Shown piece after piece: positions 1 to 5,496 of a stretch of DNA of 6,319 nucleotides. The DNA comes from Porticoccaceae bacterium UBA4026 (lineage in GTDB: Bacteria > Pseudomonadota > Gammaproteobacteria > Pseudomonadales > Porticoccaceae): contig DGAQ01000045.1 in NCBI GenBank assembly GCA_002382445.1, positions 28,160 through 34,478 on the forward strand. Reading direction: 5' to 3'. The stretch's first letter is position 1, and each line of letters opens with the position of its first letter. The notes under the pieces are model-generated. The model did no database searches. It was not told the DNA's origin and was given only the letters and a program-made list of their open reading frames with translations. The translations under genes and the position numbers were made by a program.

Positions 1-2038
1 CAAGTGTCGCGTAAAAGCCTATCATGCCTTTGTGAGTCCGCGTACCACCGATCACTATCGAGGCGAAGTCAAGGTGAGTTTGTTCGCTCATATACCTGAG
101 GTTTGGTAAAACGTAATTACTTAATGCATTGATACCATGGCAGGAACCGCAGTTGTTATGGTAGATCGACTCACCCAGCTTGATCAGATCAGGATCTGTA
201 TTAGCTGTATGGCCAAGCGCGCGGATGGTTGTTAGTTCCTCGCTAGCAACAGTATTTGTTTGATTAAACTGTCCCCTCTTAAACACGAGAAGCTTATTTT
301 GGTTGGTTTTATTACGCTGTAATTCGTCCCCGATGGTAAGCATAAGGGTCCCTCCGCTTCCTTGAGCTACCGCAATATACTGCTCTCCATCCAGCTCATA
401 GGTCATAGGCCCAGCGAGCACTGCGCTATCTGATTTGTACTGCCACAGCTTGTCACCGTTGTATGCATCATAGGCTGCAAAGGTGCCATCCCAGGTCCCC
501 TGAAAAACTAGATCACCTTCAGTACTTAGAATACCGCCATTCGATGGTTTTTTGTGATGGACCTGCCATGCTCGTTGTTTCTTAATAGGGTCCCAGGCAA
601 CCAACTCACCGTAAACGAGAGCATCTACCGAAGCTTTGCCGGCAACCCAGCTCTTTGGGTCACGGTTAGTATTTAAATCCACACCGGTATTCCAGCGGTT
701 CACTCGATACTCAACGTCTTTTTCCGCGCTAAAGAAGGCGGGGATACTCTGCACCGGAATGTACATCAGTTGGGTCTTGGTGCTAAAAGACATAGGTTGC
801 CAGTTATGGGCGCCATAGGGAGATGGCCAAATAATGCTGCCTCCATTCTTCTGATAGTCAGCAAATTTACTTTCCACAGGTCGCCCCGTGTCCATATCTA
901 CGTGTGTGGCCCAAGTTACTTTACCGAATTTGTCGGCCGATAGTAGCTCACCGGTTTTACGATCCAGAACGTAAAAAAATCCATTTTTGGGAGCCTGCAT
1001 AATGACTGAGCGGAGCTCACCCTTTATATCCAGTTCAGCTAACACTAGTTGCTGTGTTGCGGTGTAGTCCCAGTTATCGGCTGGCGTTACTTGGTAATGC
1101 CAGACATACTCGCCGGTATCTGGTCGCAAGGCCACGATAGAACTGAGATAAAGATTGTCGCCACCACCGGGGCTACGAAGGTCACGATTCCAGGGCGATC
1201 CATTTCCGGTGCCGATATAGAGGAGATCTAGGTCCGGGTCGTAAACAAGAGAGTCCCACGCAGTCCCGCCGCCGCCACCCAATTTGTACCACTCATCACC
1301 ACTCCAGGTCTCCAGAGCCGCTTCAAGAGCGACGCTTTCTTGTGGCTTGTTGCGGTCACCCGGGACAGTGTAAAAGCGCCATTTCATCTCTCCGGTCGCA
1401 ACATCATAGGCACTGACGTATCCACGCACACCTAGTTCAGCGCCACCGTTGCCGATGATAACCATACCTTTAACAATTCGGGGCGCGCCGGTAATACTGT
1501 AATTTCCGTCTGTGGGCGTGCTTTGTACCGACCAGTTTTCTTTACCGCTCAAGGCATCTAAGGCGATTAAGCGACCGTCTAAGGCACCAAAGAAGACTTG
1601 CAGCGGGCTCTTCTCATTATCTTGCCATATGGCAACACCACGGTTGACTGGTCCGCAGCAAGTTTTTGCTAACTGTGCTTTGGGGACCTTGGCATCGTAA
1701 TGCCATAACTCCACTCCGGTTCGGGCATCCAATGCATGCACATGGCTCCAACCGGTGCTAACGTAGATCACACCGTTGTGCACGATTGGGGTGGCTTCCA
1801 TCCCGCGTGCGGTATCAAACTTAAATGACCACGCCAGGTCTAGTTCATCAACGTTGTCACGGTTGATTTTGTCTAGAGGGCTGAAACGCTGTTCGCGGTA
1901 TGTCCGTCCGTAGCTAAGCCATTCGGTGCCTGGATCGATGATTGAACTTTCGTTGGCTGCCTGCGGCATGCCAGTCGCTAAATTCGCAAGCCCCAGCGCC
2001 ATTCCTAAGGCTGCGGCGTAAAGTAAATGTAACTTCAT
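1..2038 (-). CDS. PQQ-dependent quinohemoprotein alcohol dehydrogenase, periplasmic, C-terminus cut by the window edge
   Basis: This enzyme would oxidise an alcohol to the aldehyde in the periplasm, using PQQ and passing electrons to its own cytochrome c domain. The open frame gives 679 codons with no stop before the left edge. The start at 2038 is followed by a signal peptide (MKLHLLYAAALGMALGLA...) and preceded by GGGGAG six bases upstream. The beta-propeller shows repeated docking motifs such as ALDARTGVELW, AYDVATGEMKW and AYDAYNGDKLW. The vicinal disulfide is Cys127-Cys128. By family comparison the metal and PQQ site is Glu201 (GGAELGVRG), Asn279 (GTGNGSPWN) and Asp324 (NWDYT). Position 326 is Thr, whereas lanthanide-dependent XoxF-type enzymes have Asp there, so calcium is predicted. 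A haem motif CGSCH lies at 630-634 and the likely axial Met is Met672 (KGMIGF). Only a short C-terminal piece should be missing. It is the last visible gene of the SDR and isomerase-like operon. Substrate unknown. Confidence 0.96.
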   Translation of the reverse strand, partial: MKLHLLYAAALGMALGLANLATGMPQAANESSIIDPGTEWLSYGRTYREQRFSPLDKINRDNVDELDLAWSFKFDTARGMEATPIVHNGVIYVSTGWSHVHALDARTGVELWHYDAKVPKAQLAKTCCGPVNRGVAIWQDNEKSPLQVFFGALDGRLIALDALSGKENWSVQSTPTDGNYSITGAPRIVKGMVIIGNGGAELGVRGYVSAYDVATGEMKWRFYTVPGDRNKPQESVALEAALETWSGDEWYKLGGGGGTAWDSLVYDPDLDLLYIGTGNGSPWNRDLRSPGGGDNLYLSSIVALRPDTGEYVWHYQVTPADNWDYTATQQLVLAELDIKGELRSVIMQAPKNGFFYVLDRKTGELLSADKFGKVTWATHVDMDTGRPVESKFADYQKNGGSIIWPSPYGAHNWQPMSFSTKTQLMYIPVQSIPAFFSAEKDVEYRVNRWNTGVDLNTNRDPKSWVAGKASVDALVYGELVAWDPIKKQRAWQVHHKKPSNGGILSTEGDLVFQGTWDGTFAAYDAYNGDKLWQYKSDSAVLAGPMTYELDGEQYIAVAQGSGGTLMLTIGDELQRNKTNQNKLLVFKRGQFNQTNTVASEELTTIRALGHTANTDPDLIKLGESIYHNNCGSCHGINALSNYVLPNLRYMSEQTHLDFASIVIGGTRTHKGMIGFYATL

Positions 2039-2086
2039 GCATAACTCCCCACGTAACAATTATTTTAAGTATTTTTTTAGTCGTTT
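2039..2086 (-). promoter_or_regulatory. Short leader and ribosome binding site of the PQQ dehydrogenase
   Basis: These 48 bases separate the stop of the isomerase-like gene from the dehydrogenase start. Read on the minus strand they hold an A/T-rich stretch and then GGGGAG (2050 to 2045), six bases before the ATG. I see no hairpin and no convincing promoter, which fits co-transcription from upstream. Confidence 0.6.
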
Positions 2087-2677
2087 TTATAGTTGTATGG
2101 CTGCTTCGACAAACTGCAATCGATCTTGGCCAAAAAACATTTCGCCCTCGACAAACATGGTTGGCGCACCGAATAGTCCTCTCTGTACTGCTACCTCGGT
2201 ATTTTGGATGAGGGCTGCTTTAACGTCGGGGTCTTGTGTGGAAGCTAAGATTACATTGACATTAAGCTCCGCCGAACCAAGGACCTCGGCAACTACATCA
2301 ATATCACCCATATTTTTCCCGTCCACCCAGATGGCGTTAAAAACAGTGTCGATATAGTCGGCAAAGTAGTCAGTGTTAATGGCTGCGACAGCTCCGCGCA
2401 TTAAATTTAGAGTATTAATTGGAAAGTGCGAATTATGATTAAGCGGCACATCATACAGGGCTGCGTAGCGGGGTAAGTCCAGGGCCATCATATAGCGACC
2501 TTTGGCAGGAACCGAAATCGGTGAACTGTTGCCGGTAGCTTTAAATAGGCCGCCAAGTAGGATAGGGCGGTACTGGATTTCACAGCCGTATTGCGCCTGT
2601 AACTGCTGTAAGCGCTTATGTGCGAGATAGGCGGTGGGGCTGCCTACATCAAAGTAAAATTCTACTGTTTTAGTCAC
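2087..2677 (-). CDS. 2-hydroxychromene-2-carboxylate isomerase / kappa-class GST-like protein (DsbA-fold thioredoxin family)
   Basis: This is a cytoplasmic, probably glutathione-dependent enzyme of 196 residues, a normal length for the family. The N-terminus (VEFYFDVGSPTAYLA) is the first strand and helix of the thioredoxin-like domain. Ser13 of the SP motif occupies the position of the Ser that activates glutathione in NahD-type isomerases. Family landmarks follow: RPILLGGLFKATGN (37-50), the cis-proline loop GAPT (170-173) and the tail GEMFFGQDRLQFVE (178-191). I chose the GTG at 2677 because TAGGAG stands seven bases upstream. An in-frame ATG at 2725 would add 16 residues unlike the family and lies inside the SDR gene. 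Characterised members isomerise 2-hydroxychromene-2-carboxylate in naphthalene breakdown, but no other naphthalene genes are visible, so the substrate is open. It may instead be a GSH-dependent isomerase or transferase for a product of its operon neighbours. Confidence 0.9.
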   Translation of the reverse strand: MTKTVEFYFDVGSPTAYLAHKRLQQLQAQYGCEIQYRPILLGGLFKATGNSSPISVPAKGRYMMALDLPRYAALYDVPLNHNSHFPINTLNLMRGAVAAINTDYFADYIDTVFNAIWVDGKNMGDIDVVAEVLGSAELNVNVILASTQDPDVKAALIQNTEVAVQRGLFGAPTMFVEGEMFFGQDRLQFVEAAIQL

Positions 2678-2690
2678 TTGGTTTCTCCTA
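2678..2690 (-). promoter_or_regulatory. Ribosome binding site that decides the GTG start and overlaps the SDR stop codon
   Basis: On the minus strand the sequence is TAGGAG (2690 to 2685), then seven bases, then GTG. The first three bases are the stop codon of the upstream SDR, so a ribosome ending the SDR is already on the binding site of the next gene. Translational coupling of the two genes is inferred from this. Confidence 0.75.
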
Positions 2691-3413
2691 CCATTTTTCT
2701 TCCCATGGACGTACGTCGAGCTCAAAAGTCCATGCGTTACGGGGTTGATCGTAAAGGGTCACATAGTTTGTTGCCAAATCATCGGGACAAATGATGCCAT
2801 CAGTCGCTTTGCGGATCTCATAGTCAGGAAAGTTTTCCTTAATCCATTGGGTATCAACGCCACCATCGATGACAATATGCGCGACATGGATGTTTTGTGG
2901 ACCTAACTCTCTTGCCATGCTTTGCGCTAGCGCACGCAGGCCGTGTTTAGCGCTGGCGAATGCTGCAAAACCAGCAGCGCCACGGACACTTGCCGTTGCG
3001 CCTGTAAATAAAATGGTCCCACGTTTGCGCTTTGTCATATAGCGAGCGGCTTCACGGCCATTTAGGAACCCAGCAAAACAAGCCATTTCCCAAATTTTGC
3101 GAAACTTGCGGCTGTCGGTTTCTAGAATACTCATAGGGACATTAGCACCAACATTAAATACGACGACTTCGATCTCGCCTATCTCTTTTTCAATCTTAGC
3201 AAAAAGACTCTCGGTGGCTTCTTCATCACGTGCGTCGCAAGTGAAACCATGAGCGATCTGTCCTGTCTCAGAAATCTCTTCTATAAGCGGCTTTAATTTA
3301 TCGCCGTTACGGCGAGTGGCGCAAACGGTCAGGCCGCGCTGTGAAAATTTTCGAGCGATAGCGCTACCAATCGCGTCGCCGGCACCAATAATTAGGGCTA
3401 CCTTTGCTGTCAT
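2688..3413 (-). CDS. Divergent short-chain dehydrogenase/reductase (SDR) lacking the catalytic Ser and Tyr
   Basis: A 241-residue Rossmann-fold protein, about the classical SDR length, predicted cytoplasmic. The nucleotide-binding glycine motif is GAGDAIG (10-16). Arg34-Arg35 after the second strand suggests NADP preference. Asp60 (TCDARD) is the usual adenine contact, and NVGAN (87-91) replaces the NNAG motif. The active-site region departs from the classical pattern. The YxxxK position reads FASAK, with Phe152 for Tyr and Lys156 kept, and the Ser normally 13 residues earlier is Ala139. From memory, a recognised SDR subgroup carries similar segments (GATAS-RG, FAAFA-AK, LAQSMARELGP, AWTFELD-RPW), so this is probably a family trait and not decay. 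The reaction is unknown. The ATG at 3413 has GAGGG upstream at a short spacing of four bases. It is the first gene of the probable operon with the isomerase-like protein and the PQQ dehydrogenase. Confidence 0.92.
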   Translation of the reverse strand: MTAKVALIIGAGDAIGSAIARKFSQRGLTVCATRRNGDKLKPLIEEISETGQIAHGFTCDARDEEATESLFAKIEKEIGEIEVVVFNVGANVPMSILETDSRKFRKIWEMACFAGFLNGREAARYMTKRKRGTILFTGATASVRGAAGFAAFASAKHGLRALAQSMARELGPQNIHVAHIVIDGGVDTQWIKENFPDYEIRKATDGIICPDDLATNYVTLYDQPRNAWTFELDVRPWEEKW

Positions 3414-3424
3414 TTTTCCCTCGC

Positions 3425-3437
3425 CGCATCAAATGCG
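3425..3437. repeat. Inverted repeat CGCAT-CAA-ATGCG in the SDR leader
   Basis: Five-base arms match perfectly around a three-base centre. The repeat lies three bases upstream of the SDR Shine-Dalgarno GAGGG (3422 to 3418). In RNA it could form a small hairpin next to the ribosome binding site; in DNA it could be part of a protein site. It has no U-tract and is not a terminator. Confidence 0.45.
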
Positions 3438-3466
3438 ATTTGTTTTATGGGATGTAAGAACCTAAA

Positions 3467-3479
3467 TAAGCTTAGCTTA
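3467..3479. repeat. Perfect 13-bp palindrome TAAGCT-T-AGCTTA, candidate operator
   Basis: Six-base arms surround a single central base. The site starts about eight bases downstream of the candidate -10 at 3492 to 3487, so it would cover the transcription start of the SDR operon, a common operator position for TetR-family repressors. The regulator is encoded directly upstream. Binding by it is inferred. Confidence 0.45.
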
Positions 3480-3578
3480 CTTTTATATCATACAGTGATG
3501 TGAGGGTGCGATTTTGTTTGAGAATCGTTGGTCACTAAACCGAAGAGATGAACCTTTGACAATCAGAAAGGATTTGGC

Positions 3579-4187
3579 TTAGTTGGGAAATAAGTGGCTT
3601 ATTTGATTAGAAATAATTTCGATACAATCTTTGTTAGAGACATTCTGTACTTCCCTCAACTGAAGCCAATAATCAAAAGAGGATAGTGCATAGGCGCTTT
3701 GCTTGCCTAACTCCGATAATGAAAGAATTTCAGGGATCCAATCCTCTAGCTCTTTCTGAATACGTTGTTGATTGAGAATGTAATTTTTCTTTATTACTGG
3801 TGTATTCCACATACGGATTTGCCCAGACAACATAAAGTTTTTAGCTGATGCGTAGCCGTTAGTGAGTTGCTCTGTCGCATGCAAGATTCTGACCTCAATT
3901 GCCCCAGATCTGTCACCGCCAACAAATAAAGGTTTGGTGACTTTAAGCATGAGGGTATTAGTGGTTTCGAAAATACTGTCCATGTCGTCAAAATGTCTGA
4001 AGACTGAGCGTATTCCAACATCGGCTCTTTCAGCCACCTGTTGTGCAGTCGGGATTAAATTGCCTTCTCCAACTAACTCAATCATGGCGGCGATAATTAG
4101 CTGCCGGCTCCGCTCACTTCGCAGTAAACGCCCGTCAAGCTTAGTATCTGAAGGTATTGTGTCTGACTGGATTTGTACGTTGTCCAT
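3579..4187 (-). CDS. TetR/AcrR-family transcriptional regulator
   Basis: A 202-residue DNA-binding protein, the usual TetR size. After a polar N-terminal extension of about 20 residues comes the three-helix DNA-binding domain: RSERSRQLIIAAMIELV (helix 1) and then TAQQVAERADVGIRSVFRHF (47-66), a typical TetR helix-turn-helix with the VFRHF recognition-helix end. The C-terminal part, rich in aromatic residues and Leu, would be the ligand and dimer domain; it gives no clue to the ligand. I chose the ATG at 4187 because AAGG stands eight bases upstream. An in-frame ATG at 4253 would add 22 basic residues and has no ribosome binding site. It sits between the hydrolase gene and the SDR operon, all on one strand, so local control of these genes and perhaps the divergent GST is likely. 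Confidence 0.93.
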   Translation of the reverse strand: MDNVQIQSDTIPSDTKLDGRLLRSERSRQLIIAAMIELVGEGNLIPTAQQVAERADVGIRSVFRHFDDMDSIFETTNTLMLKVTKPLFVGGDRSGAIEVRILHATEQLTNGYASAKNFMLSGQIRMWNTPVIKKNYILNQQRIQKELEDWIPEILSLSELGKQSAYALSSFDYWLQLREVQNVSNKDCIEIISNQISHLFPN

Positions 4188-4245
4188 AAGTACTACCTTC
4201 GCTGATCTAATGATTTTTCGCTTTAAGAACCTGCGGGTCATATTT

Positions 4246-4257
4246 TGGCACATGCCA
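4246..4257. repeat. Inverted repeat TGGCA-CA-TGCCA upstream of the regulator gene
   Basis: Five-base arms match perfectly around two bases, ending about 60 bases from the chosen regulator start. It overlaps the rejected upstream ATG at 4253. A role as an autoregulatory operator is possible but rests only on symmetry and position. Confidence 0.4.
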
Positions 4258-4261
4258 CAAT

Positions 4262-4276
4262 CTTAAACAATTTAAG
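4262..4276. repeat. Perfect inverted repeat CTTAAA-CAA-TTTAAG upstream of the regulator gene
   Basis: Six-base arms surround a three-base centre. All arm pairs but one are A:T, so a stable RNA hairpin is unlikely and a protein-binding dyad is the better reading. It lies five bases from the repeat at 4246-4257. Confidence 0.4.
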
Positions 4277-4302
4277 TCCAAGGGAAAGCCCTAAAACCTA
4301 TG

Positions 4303-5385
4303 CTAGTTTGCCAGCTTAGATTGGACCCTAACAATTTTTGCCGAGTTGACAGGCAGAGTAAATAATGTGCCATCTTGGCCCAGGGTATAGTCGCTAAAAA
4401 CGTCATCGACACCATTGAGCCATATTGCATCCATACCGGGTATGTCTAAGGGGGGTACCACGTGGTAGTACAGGAGGTGCCCAACTTTAGCGTCACGAGC
4501 AATTTCTGCAGCCTCAACTGGGCTGGTATGATAATCAAGGACGTCATGGAAAATCTTCGCGCGTGACAGGGCGTTTGCATTCTTCGCCCCAGCACTCATC
4601 ATTTGTAATAATTGTGGCGAAAGAGCTTCATGCACTAAGAGGTCAATACCCTGGGAAAATTTTTCAATATTAGGCGATTTAACGGTGTCACCAGAGACCA
4701 GTACGGTTCGCCCTTTGTAGGTAAATAGATAGGCAACAGCAGGCGCTATAGGTGCATGGTCGACACGAATCATGTCAACTTTCAAATCATCTTTATCATA
4801 GATCGTTAAGCTGACGTCATTTTGAGGGATATCAAAAGTCACGGCAGTCATTCCACTACCAGTGGGCGAGGCGACGGTAGTTCCATGGTGTGCGGTGCGA
4901 TAGCTCGCATCTAAGTTGTAGGCTTGATTAAAGGCGTCCACAACCTCAGCAACCCCCTTAGGCCCATAGACGGGCATAGGATCGGTGTGACTGCCACCAA
5001 TCCAGCGAAGCATCGCTGTTTCACCAAGTCCGTCTATGTGGTCCGAGTGAAAATGAGTTAAAAATACACCTTCAACAGCGCCTAGATCCAAGCCCATTCT
5101 TAAAATATTGCGTGCACCATTGGTTCCAGTGTCGACTAGAAATAGTTTTCCACCTGCAATAACCGCAACACATGGCCCGGATCTATCGGCGCTAGGCATA
5201 GGGCCGCCAGCGCCACAGAGACCTACATGAAGGCCAGGCCCCAGGTCATCTATGCCATTAGCCGACATTAAGGTAGTTAGGGCATTTGGCAATGCCTTAA
5301 GTAAGATAGGCCCGCGTTGACTGTAGCCAATCAATAGCAGTGCGATGAGAAGTGTCACGATTAGATAGCGCTTTTTAATGGTCAT
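4303..5385 (-). CDS. Membrane-anchored metallo-beta-lactamase-fold hydrolase (RNase Z / arylsulfatase-like group)
   Basis: A 360-residue zinc hydrolase. MTIKKRY is followed by a hydrophobic stretch (about 8-20), which reads as a signal anchor or uncleaved signal peptide, so the catalytic domain should face the periplasm. The metal-binding motif HFHSDH (111-116) is complete. The other expected ligands are present: His210 (VDHAP), Asp233 (SGDT) and His308 (YYHVVPP), with VDTGTN (84-89) as the first motif and His252 and His286 as further conserved-looking positions. The layout matches the RNase Z / arylsulfatase-type branch more than glyoxalase II or true beta-lactamases. A tRNA-processing role is unlikely for an exported protein, and an ester, sulfate ester or lactone substrate is possible. 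The start at 5385 lacks a clear Shine-Dalgarno but places KKR directly before the hydrophobic stretch. It diverges from the GST gene. Confidence 0.9.
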   Translation of the reverse strand: MTIKKRYLIVTLLIALLLIGYSQRGPILLKALPNALTTLMSANGIDDLGPGLHVGLCGAGGPMPSADRSGPCVAVIAGGKLFLVDTGTNGARNILRMGLDLGAVEGVFLTHFHSDHIDGLGETAMLRWIGGSHTDPMPVYGPKGVAEVVDAFNQAYNLDASYRTAHHGTTVASPTGSGMTAVTFDIPQNDVSLTIYDKDDLKVDMIRVDHAPIAPAVAYLFTYKGRTVLVSGDTVKSPNIEKFSQGIDLLVHEALSPQLLQMMSAGAKNANALSRAKIFHDVLDYHTSPVEAAEIARDAKVGHLLYYHVVPPLDIPGMDAIWLNGVDDVFSDYTLGQDGTLFTLPVNSAKIVRVQSKLAN

Positions 5386-5424
5386 ATATTATATGTTCTT
5401 ATACTGTGGATGCTTAGTTAACAG

Positions 5425-5448
5425 TGACATATGACAGTATGTATGTCA
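5425..5448. repeat. 24-bp inverted repeat TGACATA-N10-TATGTCA, candidate operator
   Basis: Seven-base arms match perfectly around ten bases. The element overlaps the candidate -35 and spacer of the GST promoter, where a repressor would block RNA polymerase. Binding by the nearby TetR-family protein is inferred. Confidence 0.45.
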
Positions 5449-5483
5449 ATATATTGAAAAGCCTAGAGGGCATATCGACACCT

Positions 5484-5489
5484 AAGGAG
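5484..5489 (+). promoter_or_regulatory. Ribosome binding site of the GST gene
   Basis: AAGGAG, seven bases before the ATG at 5497, is the strongest Shine-Dalgarno sequence in the window and fixes the start. Confidence 0.85.
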
Positions 5490-5496
5490 CTAATCC

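Larger units (their letters stand above)
3414..3578 (-). promoter_or_regulatory. Upstream region of the SDR operon (promoter candidate)
   Basis: This 165-bp gap lies between the regulator stop and the SDR start and is the obvious place for the operon promoter. Read on the minus strand it has an A/T-rich TATGATATAAAAG (3492 to 3480) that could supply a -10 element (TATGAT, 3492 to 3487). I found no good -35 at 16-18 bases, so the promoter may be weak or need an activator. Two short perfect inverted repeats follow, one at the expected transcription start and one just before the ribosome binding site. There is no clear terminator for the upstream regulator gene. Confidence 0.45.
4188..4302 (-). 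promoter_or_regulatory. Upstream region of the TetR-family gene with dyad elements
   Basis: This 115-bp gap lies between the hydrolase stop and the regulator start. On the minus strand it carries a weak GGG/CCC hairpin without a T-run, two better inverted repeats (4262-4276 and 4246-4257), an A/T-rich stretch and the AAGG ribosome binding site. I cannot name a firm -35/-10 pair. The regulator may have its own autoregulated promoter here or be read from the hydrolase gene. Confidence 0.4.
5386..5496. promoter_or_regulatory. Divergent intergenic region between the hydrolase and the GST gene
   Basis: These 111 bases must carry the promoters of two divergent genes. For the plus-strand GST I see a possible -35 GTGACA (5424-5429) and -10 CAATAT (5447-5452) spaced 17 bases; the -35 is good and the -10 poor. 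For the hydrolase the promoter is unclear. The region is rich in dyads: ATACTGT (5401-5407) pairs with ACAGTAT (5434-5440), and TGACATA (5425-5431) pairs with TATGTCA (5442-5448). Confidence 0.5.

Noticed and set aside
636..818. Plus-strand open frames opposite the PQQ dehydrogenase (636-818, 1049-1231, 1512-1700, 1942-2211)
   Set aside because: They lie antisense to a continuous, strongly conserved enzyme frame, have no recognisable domains and no good ribosome binding sites.
2037..2357. Plus-strand open frame opposite the isomerase-like gene
   Set aside because: It is the antisense shadow of a conserved protein and shows no family features.
2087..2677. Assignment as a dedicated naphthalene-pathway NahD
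   Set aside because: The family match is good, but no other naphthalene-degradation genes are in the window, so the specific function and symbol are not supported.
3794..4021. Alternative frames within the TetR gene (3794-4021 minus, 3862-4266 plus)
   Set aside because: They overlap the clear TetR frame and resemble no family.
4188..4253. Upstream ATG adding 22 residues to the TetR protein
   Set aside because: It has no ribosome binding site and the added basic segment is not part of the TetR fold; the ATG at 4187 has AAGG at a good distance.
4282..4291. GGG-AAAG-CCC hairpin after the hydrolase gene as a terminator
   Set aside because: The stem is only three to four pairs and no T-run follows on the minus strand.
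5388..5393. Perfect TATAAT (minus strand) just before the hydrolase start as its -10 box
   Set aside because: It ends two bases before the ATG, so transcription would begin inside the gene, and there is no good -35 at the proper distance.
5444..5449. Perfect TTGACA on the minus strand as a -35 for the hydrolase
   Set aside because: The hexamer at 17 bases spacing (CACTGT) does not resemble a -10 element.
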